Part shown: positions 56,581 to 64,000 of the stretch, in pieces
Numbering within the stretch: position 1 is the stretch's first letter
Layout: every line of letters begins with the position of its first letter
Assembly: GCF_963259705.1 (NCBI RefSeq)
Contig: NC_081840.1
Span: 2,123,956 to 2,187,955 of the forward strand
DNA length: 64,000 nt
Direction of reading: 5' to 3'
Source: Myotis daubentonii
Lineage: Eukaryota; Chordata; Mammalia; Chiroptera; Vespertilionidae
Program-made: the position numbers and the translations under genes
Notes under the pieces: model-generated
Told to the model about the DNA's origin: nothing
The model's input: only the letters and a program-made list of their open reading frames with translations
Databases searched by the model: none

Positions 56581-57737
56581 TGGTGTGGTGTGGGGGCCAG
56601 CCCAACGGAGAAGGGGCCGCACAGGCCACAGGGACCTGGGGGGGCCTCTTCCTTCCCGGCCTCAGGCGCCAGGGCCACCCCTGCCCCGAGTTGCTCTGCG
56701 CTGAGGGTGAACTTAGCCCCCGCTGGTTTTTTAACGTTAAGTCCCGCTGCAGAATATTAATCCCACCTGCCCCTTTCCCCCGGGTCCTTGAGGAGTTGGC
56801 GGTGATTGAGAGGCAGCCGTTCAATCTTCTCACCAGCGAGCGAGCGCGGGTTCCCAAGGTGCAGCCGGCGTGGCGTGGTTTTTATTTGCGCTTTAACGTC
56901 CTCCAGCTCCGGAGGGTCCCCTGAGCACCGGGGGCCGAGCTCTCTCCTCTCCACCTGCTCCACAGACACAAGGCGTGTTTGTGTCCCTGCGGCCGTGGGG
57001 GACGGCTCCCCGCCACCTCCTCCTCCCAGAGGCCGCTCAGGCCCGCGAGGTGAGCAGTGAGACGGCCGGAGGCGCTGCCAAGCCAAACACAGGCCGCGGC
57101 CGGAGAAACCAGATTCCCCTGGAAATCGCGGCCGGCCGTCTGGGGCCGTCGGGGGCGTCTGGGGGGCCGTCTGGAGGGCCGGCCCCAATAAAGCGTCTCC
57201 GGAAGGCCCCAAGGACCCCCGCCCCATCTTGACGGAGATGCCAATAAAAACCTCAGAACATTCCGCCTGCAGGCCCTCGCGCTGCCAGGGGGGCCGTAAA
57301 CCAGGATATGAGCAGCCGGGGAGCCGGAGGGAAGAGGCCTGCTCGGAGGCAGGCCACCAGCCGGCCAGCTGGCAACGGAGACGCTGTGGGGGACAGACGG
57401 GCCCCGGGGACAGGGGGGCTGCGGCCGGCTGGGCCAAGGGGAAGCCGTGGCCCAGGCCTCCGCTCCCCGACCAGGCGGCCAGCCATGGCGGGTTCCCAGA
57501 GGAACTGGGGAGGAACGGGCCCCAGGAAGCAACCCCAGGCCCTGGGGGTGTAGACGGAACCCTGAGGCACTTGGGGACCCAATGTGCTGGGCAACAGCAG
57601 GGGATGAGATGTCTCCTGTGCACGGGCGGGTGCTGGCTCCACGGCTGGACACGCAGCTCTTCCTGTGCTGAGCGTGTCCTTGTGCACGGTGTGTGCCTGT
57701 GAAGGCATGTGCAGGAATGTGCGAGAGGTGTGTGCAC
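56581..57737 (+). other. Intergenic GC-rich region, no gene seen
   Basis: A CpG-rich stretch (56990-57200) with tctgggg repeats holds long chance frames on both strands. Without a start context or family match I do not call a gene. Confidence 0.4.
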
Positions 57738-57925
57738 AGGGCCGCCAGATGTGACAAACAAACATATAGCGTGCCCAGTTGCATTTGAAGTTTAGACCCA
57801 AACAATACTTTTTTTGGCATAAACATTCCCAAATATTGCATGGGACATCGACAGAAAAATGATTCATTGTTGATCTGAAATTCAAACGTCGTGTGTCCTG
57901 TATCTTATCTGGTCACCCTGCGTGT
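57738..57925. mobile_element. Palindromic DNA-transposon MITE remnant
   Basis: 'tagcgtgcccagttgcatttgaagttt' on the left mirrors 'tctgaaattcaaacgtcgtgtgtcctg' on the right around 'cccaaatattgcatggga'. The outer ends gccagatgtgacaaa and tatctggtcaccctg are also inverted. Confidence 0.6.
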
Positions 57926-58043
57926 GCATGAGCGTCCACATTTAGAGTGGAACAAGCTATCAGACTGCAGAAGGGGTGTTTGGTAATGAGATAAAAAATA
58001 CTTATATTAATTACACTGTCCATCACTATCATATCATATCATA

Positions 58044-58201
58044 TCTATAATAATAAAAGTGTAATATGCTAATTAGACCTGACGTCCTACCAGATGAAGC
58101 CGGGAGGGGAGCCCGGATCCTGGGTGCCAGAGGGAAGCCAGTGCTGGCAGCAGGGGAAGGAAGGCCTAAGCTTGCATGAATTTCGTGCATCGGGCCTCTA
58201 G
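58044..58201 (+). mobile_element. Minimal HeliBat, 158 bp
   Basis: 5' tctataataataaaagtgta and 3' hairpin catgaatttcgtgcatcggg with cctctag at 58195-58201, and only about 80 bp between. Both Helitron ends are intact, and insertion is between A and T. Confidence 0.9.
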
Positions 58202-60131
58202 TTCTAGTCCATTCCACTGCATTATAAGTCAGTGGGATAGTCCTCAGGAGCTCTGCTAGGTGGCGGCTGGCCACTCAGTAAGGAAGGTGGTTGCCTACCT
58301 GGTGCGGCTGTAACAGGTGCATTTAACTTGCAAATCCGCCCGAGGCCTCTGAGAGAGAAGCAACACATGCAAATGGCGCGTTGCGTTTCCGCCGTCTCAC
58401 CTGGTGAGTGAAGTGGGTGCAGGTGGGAGGCGGACTCTGACTCCTGCACCAGAGCCCAGACCCCTCCCGGTGGCAGCACCAGCCGCCGGGTTCTCCGGGC
58501 TTCACGCCATCCATTCTGCCCGGGACCCGGAACCGTGAGCAGCTCCCTCGTCCGGGGCCCACGCCACGCAGACAGCTGCTGGAGGGGGTGGGCGCCCTCT
58601 GCGCCGCTGGGCCCCGAGGCCTGAGCCTCCGACGCGGAGACGGCCGTGTTTCCCGGGAGAACGGCCGTGCGTGCGGAGGCCTCTCCTGCCGGCACGTGTT
58701 TCCAGACTCAGCAGAGGCCAACCTTCCCCCCAGATGGTCCCCGAAGGGGGGCTCTGCAGAGCACGTGGGGCTTCGGTGTCCGACCAGGGTTTCCCGCCGG
58801 CGCTGTGGACCCCTGGGGCCCGTCCGGTGGGAAGGCCGGCCGGTCCCTTGCAGGACGCTTAGCAGCCCCCCAGCCTCTGTCCACCGGAGGCGCAGCTCCC
58901 CTCCAGCTGTGACGACAATAACTGTCTCCTGGCGGGCACGCACCCCCTTCGATTTGAGGACATTGTCTGTGACTGAATGAATGTGGTGTTTAGTCCCTGA
59001 GGAAGATGCTAATTTTAGTGGGTTTTTAAAAAATCTTTTTAGAGAAAGGATGACAAATTTGCAAGTAACATTTATTATTCAACCACCTAGATAGCCATTA
59101 CTTATGACACTTGAGGCAACTAAAAGCTGAGGTCAGGGGCCAGAGGGCAGGACACAGAGGGAGGAAGGCCAGGAGGGAGGGAGAGGAAGGAGTGCCCACT
59201 GGGGGCCTGAACCCCACAAGGGGCCATAGGAGGCCAGATCGGAGGGGCCCTGCAGCAGGCGCGGGGCAGAGCTGGGGATCCCTCTGCTAGTTCCCTACTA
59301 GCCCATGTTCCCGTCTGGGGAGTAGGGGGGTTGGGGAGCAGGGCATGGGTTCCAGGAGCCAGGCTGGTCCACCCTCCCCATGAGCAGAGCGGTGACGGGA
59401 CCTCCTGGAGGACCAGCCGTCATTAAGAAGAGAGCGGTGCACCCTGAGCTGGTCACGGCGCTGGGAGGGGCTCCCTCCCGTCTCTCTGCGCCCTCTGCTC
59501 CATCCTCTGGCTCACTCAGACGGCCTCCTCGTGTGTGCACAGGCGGGGGGCCAAAGAGCGTCAGGGGGACTAGCGAGGGGGATACAGGACGTGGGTGGCA
59601 GGGCCCCAGGGGGAGGCACAGCAGACCTGGCATGAGGGCCACTGAGACCACCGGATCCCTGTCTCCTCTCCGTCTCCTTCCACATGAGCATCTCACTGCG
59701 TCACTGCAGACAGAAGCTGGCGTCTGCCGGACCCGCCCCTCACCCTGGGAAACCGAAGATCACACGCCAGCCACCTGGGTCAGGCAGCCGAGCTAAGCAC
59801 TTCCGGCCGCGCTCAGACCCAGTGTGGCTCTCAGCGTGAGGTGGCCTTGTTTCCTTGGACGTCCTGAGAGGAGTCGAGCCTCCTTCCCAAGGGGCCATCC
59901 TGGCCTCAGCGAGCACACGGGGCGCCCGGTACTGCCTGCGGTTCTGCGGGAATCTCCAGGGCGCCAGAGAGGTCCCTGGTTTCTAGCGGGCATCCCACTG
60001 GTGGGGGCCGGCCCTTCCCGGAGCTTCTCTGTGTGGGGGACGGTCCGCGGCAAGTGCAGGGAACGCCGGCGAAAGGGACTCGGAGAGCCGAGCGCTGCCC
60101 TCTGTGCCAGAGAGCGTCCCGCCGAGAAACC

Positions 60132-60223
60132 TGCCCAGCCCCGCTCTGCCACACGGTTCTCTCCTGCCCAGCCCCGCCCTGCCACGCGGTTCTCTCCTGC
60201 CCAGCCCCGCTCTGCCACGCGGG
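60132..60223. repeat. 33-bp tandem repeat, about 2.8 copies
   Basis: The unit consists of ttctctcctgcccagccccg followed by ctctgccacgcgg, nearly exact. Confidence 0.9.
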
Positions 60224-60724
60224 CGGCGCTGTGGGGCCGTCGCGCTGAGGCTGACGGGGCCCCTTTATCCCGGAGCCGCGCAGGCGGTGGGCACGTTTCC
60301 CACAGGGACAGCTCCTTCGTGCCAAGTGCTCTCTGCTTCCATTCCCGAGCGGAGAGACGGGATGAAGTCGGAGAAATAAAGACTGGCTCCCCCGACACAA
60401 AGGATCCGCTTGGGAAGGGGCAGCCCGGACGACCCGTGAGCAGCCCCTTCGCCGGGAGGGTCTGTCACACCGATGGAGGTGCCGCCAGACGTGGGCGCTC
60501 CTGCAGGGGCATCGGGGTGCCTCCACCCGCCTCTTCAGACTGTCCAGGGAGGGGCAGGTGATCCTGCCGCTCAGTGGCCCCGCCCCCCACTCCCCAGGGC
60601 TGGGGGCCAGTTCCTAGCCCGCCAGGCTCAGGGGCTGGTGTTGGCAGGCCGCCCGGGCCAGGCTGCCTGCGGCCCTGTGTGACGCCTTCCTGCATCGTCA
60701 GGGACGGAAGCAGCATCATCATCA

Positions 60725-60905
60725 TCATGGCTGCGTTCACTGAGCACCTAGGATGTGCGGCTGCTTTAACTTCATAGGAGCCTCTGTGTTTTCTGTAATT
60801 ACCTCCATTTAGCAGACATGAAAGTCAAGGCTCGGAGGTCACGGAGTCAATGAGCATCAGAGCTGGGTCCCGGCTCCTTCCGCTGCACCACACGGCCCGG
60901 GTGCT
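60725..60905 (+). repeat. MIR SINE, near full length
   Basis: 'cactgagcacctaggatgtgcggc', 'gtaattacctccatttagcagacatgaaagtcaaggctcggag', 'catcagagctgggtcccggctcc' cover the MIR from 5' to 3'. Confidence 0.75.
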
Positions 60906-61536
60906 GCCCTTCTAGCAGGTGGCCTCTTTTCTGGGATTCAGGGTTTCCTTCCAGCTAACATGCAGCAAGAGCACCCCCAAATGGAGTCGTCCAGGCTCTG
61001 GGCCCCAGTGGGAAGAGCACGACCTTGGGCAAAGTCATTCCTTTAACCTAGCCCGGGAGAATCCGGAGGGCTTCCTGGAGGTGGTGGCGCCTCAACTTGG
61101 ACCTCAGGTCCCTCAGGGTCCTGCATGCGGAAAACAGTCGTGGGTGCTGGCAGGGTGTGTTTCTTGTGTGAACACTTCTGGAATGTTTCCCACCTGCAGG
61201 CCCTGCAGAGTGCTCACCAGCCCCAGGGAACACGCGACCATGTCTGGGCACAGTTTGGTGGTCACAGCCGGCAGGGCTGCTCCTGGCACCTAGGAAGTCT
61301 GGGTCAGGGACGCACTGAGCAGTCTCCAAGGCACGGAACCGTGACCCGAATGTCAGCCGTGCTGAGGGCGAGAAGCCTGTTGGAGGCCGCTCTTATGTTT
61401 CCTGTCGTTTCACAGATGAGGAAGCTGGAGCCAGAGGGGAGACGCCGACCGGAGGTGCCAAGACCCACGTCTGCCACGTTCTGAGAGAGTTCCATACGAC
61501 CGGGCAGCAGCAGTGATAAAGGAGGGCTGACTCCTT

Positions 61537-61994
61537 ATGTGGCCGGCTCTGTGCGTGGGCGGCTCTGTGTGTGGCCAGATCCTCGTGTGGCCGGCTCTTT
61601 GTGTGGCCAGCTCCGTGTGTGGTCGGCTCCGTGTGTGGCCAGATCCTCATGTGGCTGGCTTCGTGTGTGGTTGGCTCCGTGTGTGGCCAGATCCTCGTGT
61701 GGCCAGATCCTTGTGTGGCTGGCTCTGTGTGTGGCTGACTCCATGTGTGGCCGGCTCCTAATGTGGGCGGCTCCGTGTGTGGGCGTCCCTGTTGTGTCCG
61801 GTTCCGTGTGTGCGTGGCCCTGTGTGTGGCCGACTCCAAGTGTGGCCGCCTCAGTTCGTGGCCGGCTCTGTGTGTGGCTGGTTCCGTGTGTGGCTGGCTC
61901 CGTTCGTGGCTGGCTCTGTGTGTGGCCGGCTCCATGTGTGTCCGGCTCCATGTGTGTCCGGCTCTGTGTGTGGACGGCTCTGTGTGTGGCTGGC
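61537..61994 (+). repeat. ~19-bp minisatellite, about 24 copies
   Basis: Units of gtgtgtggccggctctgtg and variants (gatcctcgtgtggcca) over 458 bp. CT/GG-rich, no coding role seen. Confidence 0.94.
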
Positions 61995-63658
61995 ATGTGG
62001 GATCTTACTAATGTTCACAGCATGTGGCCTTGCCCAGCACTGGCCACTCTGAGCCTCACTCTCCCCACGGAAAGCAGAGGCTCAGGGCTAAGCTGGCGGC
62101 ACGCAGGTGGGCTGAGTCCCAGGCGCCGTCCCTCCCCCGCAGGGATAGGGACCTGCTGCTCTCCCCAGGCCTCCCCTGGTAGTGCCGACTGGGGTGTGGT
62201 TCTGGGTGACCGGGTGGGCTTTCTGCAAGGCCAGGGTTAGGGAGGCTTTGCATATTTGTGTGGGCAGCTCCTGAGCTCCCTTCACCCCCCCTCCCGCCTC
62301 CGTGAGCCCCTGAACAAAGAGTCCTCACAGCACCCCCACCCCCACCCCACCCCCCTCCAGGGTCCCCTCTGGCTCAGTGGAGGCTGTGGCACCGCATTGT
62401 TCATTGTGTGGAGCCCACGCAGCCACTGGTGCAGGTCCTTAGATCAAGGTCACTCCTGGGTGGGCTGGGGAGGGCGGTGTGCGCCAGGCACGCAGGCTGC
62501 CTCCGCCGGAGCCTCAGCTCCCCGTGCATGTCTCCAGGGCCTCGCCCACGGGGATTCCCAAAAGGAAGCCTTCCCGGCATCACTCTGCCCTTGATAAAGG
62601 CGCCCAGCACCCCGGGCTACCAGCTCTCAGGGGTCAGAGGCCAACCCAGCGGCACTCGGGCCAACCCCACATCCCCCAGCAGAACCCGAACCGCAATGAC
62701 CCAGGAAGCCAGGGCGAACCGACTCTACGCCGGAGCCCAGGGGTCCTGTTCCACTGACCCGGATGGCACTGTGCTTTCCAGAACCGTGCCCTGGGACATC
62801 GTGCATTTGTTCGTCCACCTAATAAACACACGCTGGCCACTGTCCTGAGGGTCAGACACAGCTCAAGGCGCTGGGGCCGCAGGTAGTAAGCCGTGAGGGG
62901 GGCTTGGGCCACGGACAGACGGGTCCATCGGAGGGCAGCTCCGCCAAGGCCAGAGCGGTGCCGCCTGAAGAATGGGGAGCGGGCACGGAGCAGGCCAAGC
63001 TCCATGCTCACCTGAGCAAGCCCATAGGTGCTCAAGACACATGTGCTTACCAAGTGCACACGCCATCACAGGAGTCAGCGTGCACGGATGCGTGGTGTGT
63101 GCATGAGTGTGTGGTGACCGGACAAGAGCGGGCAGTGCGCTGGCCTTCGACGGACCCTGCCAGGCGTGGCAGCCCTCGGACTCTCCTCCACCCAGCCAGG
63201 CTTCTCTCTTCTCAGGAGCGTCTCATGGATTCTAGCGTCTCATGGATTCTAGAACATGTAGAATTGTAACCCCCTGATCCTGTCAGTTGGAGAACACCGT
63301 GCACTTTGAACAGAATCCATGATAATTCCTGGAAACACCCAGGAGCGCCAGCCCTTGCCTGCAGGGGCGGGTGGGGAGGGAGACAGCAGGGAGCGTCCCT
63401 CGGAGGCGGGGCCTGGTGCTTGCTGAGTCAGCCAGCTGTTTAGCGGAGGCAGCTCCAGGCTGCTTGGTCGGCAGGAGGCCAGCCTTCACCTAAGGCGGGC
63501 GCGTCTGGAAGCTGCCCATCAAGGATGCCAGCCCGTGGGGCTCCACGTGGCCGACTGGAAGCAAACAGATGGACTTTGCCAACCCTCAGCGAGACCCCCC
63601 AGTCCTACTGTGTGGCGCTTTCAGGACTCCTCCTTGCTGTCCATCACAAAGGTGCCCA
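61995..63658 (+). other. Intergenic, no gene seen
   Basis: A 17-bp duplication (agcgtctcatggattct) lies at about 63217-63250. Otherwise nothing is recognised. Confidence 0.4.
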
Positions 63659-63868
63659 GCCCGGCCGGTGTGCTCAGCGGTCAAAGTCGACCTATGAACC
63701 AGGAGGTCACGGTTCGAATCCCGGTCAGGGCACAGGCCCAATGTGGGCTCAATCCCCAGTGTGGGGTGTGCAGGAGGCAGCTGATCAGTGATTCTCTCTC
63801 ACCATTGATGTTTCTCTCTCTCTCCCCCTCTCCTTTTTTCTGAAATCAATAAAAATATATTTAAAAAG
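63659..63868 (+). repeat. Ves SINE, sense, full length
   Basis: Head cccggccggtgtgctcagcgg, B box ggttcgaatcccggtc, body gtgcaggaggcagctgatc and tail aatcaataaaaatatattt. Confidence 0.93.
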
Positions 63869-64000
63869 CAATCAAACAAGCAAACAAAAAACCCCAAAAT
63901 GATGCCCAGAGTAAGTGTTTGCAATATTCAAAAGAACCTTCGATGCCTTTACAATTGTTAGAACATGCACAATGGAGGAAAAGTCGGGAGCAAATTGTGG

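Larger units (their letters stand above)
58202..61536 (+). other. Intergenic, no gene seen
   Basis: Contains the 33-bp triplication and a MIR listed separately. The rest, including a CpG-rich stretch at 58560-58900, has no recognised feature. Confidence 0.4.

Noticed and set aside
56757..57885. Antisense frames of 319-334 codons
   Set aside because: GC-rich DNA with few stops. No domain, no splice or promoter evidence, and low-complexity Pro/Ser/Arg content.

Overview
The window is mammalian nuclear DNA, and its repeats point to a vespertilionid bat. It carries many tRNA-derived Ves SINEs, non-autonomous HeliBat Helitrons, two SPIN-type hAT copies, a half-LINE (HAL1) and a solo LTR. HeliBat plus Ves together is the signature of Vespertilionidae. 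No bacterial or plasmid features are present.

Bases 1479-31164 hold the 3' part of one plus-strand protein-coding gene, SYNE3 (nesprin-3). I reconstructed 16 coding exons (called w1-w16 here) by joining AG/GT-bounded segments whose phases agree. They sum to 2784 nt, or 927 codons plus a stop. With the 48 residues expected from coding sequence upstream of the window, the protein would be 975 residues, the length I recall for human nesprin-3. The final exon encodes the KASH domain: a transmembrane helix containing 13 consecutive leucines, the conserved luminal cysteine and the terminal PPPT. The likely 3' UTR runs to a canonical AATAAA at 34851, with a weaker alternative end near 33.07 kb.

Introns carry mostly antisense Ves SINEs, MIR fragments, an L1 tail split by a HeliBat, a palindromic hAT MITE, minisatellites, and two very large trinucleotide arrays. 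One array (14481-15132) is GAT/GGT-rich and the other (29087-29923) is CAT/CAC-rich, so they are complementary in the pre-mRNA. They sit exactly either side of exons w8-w15, whose total of 1095 nt is divisible by three.

Bases about 34.9-64 kb are intergenic with no supported gene. They hold a tandem HeliBat cluster (35.85-39.16 kb), a nested cluster of SINE, two HeliBats, SPIN and HAL1 (43.44-46.89 kb), a solo LTR inside an ATCC microsatellite (47.05-48.81 kb), several minisatellites, G-rich tracts and further SINEs. All database identities here rest on recognition from memory, and no search was run.
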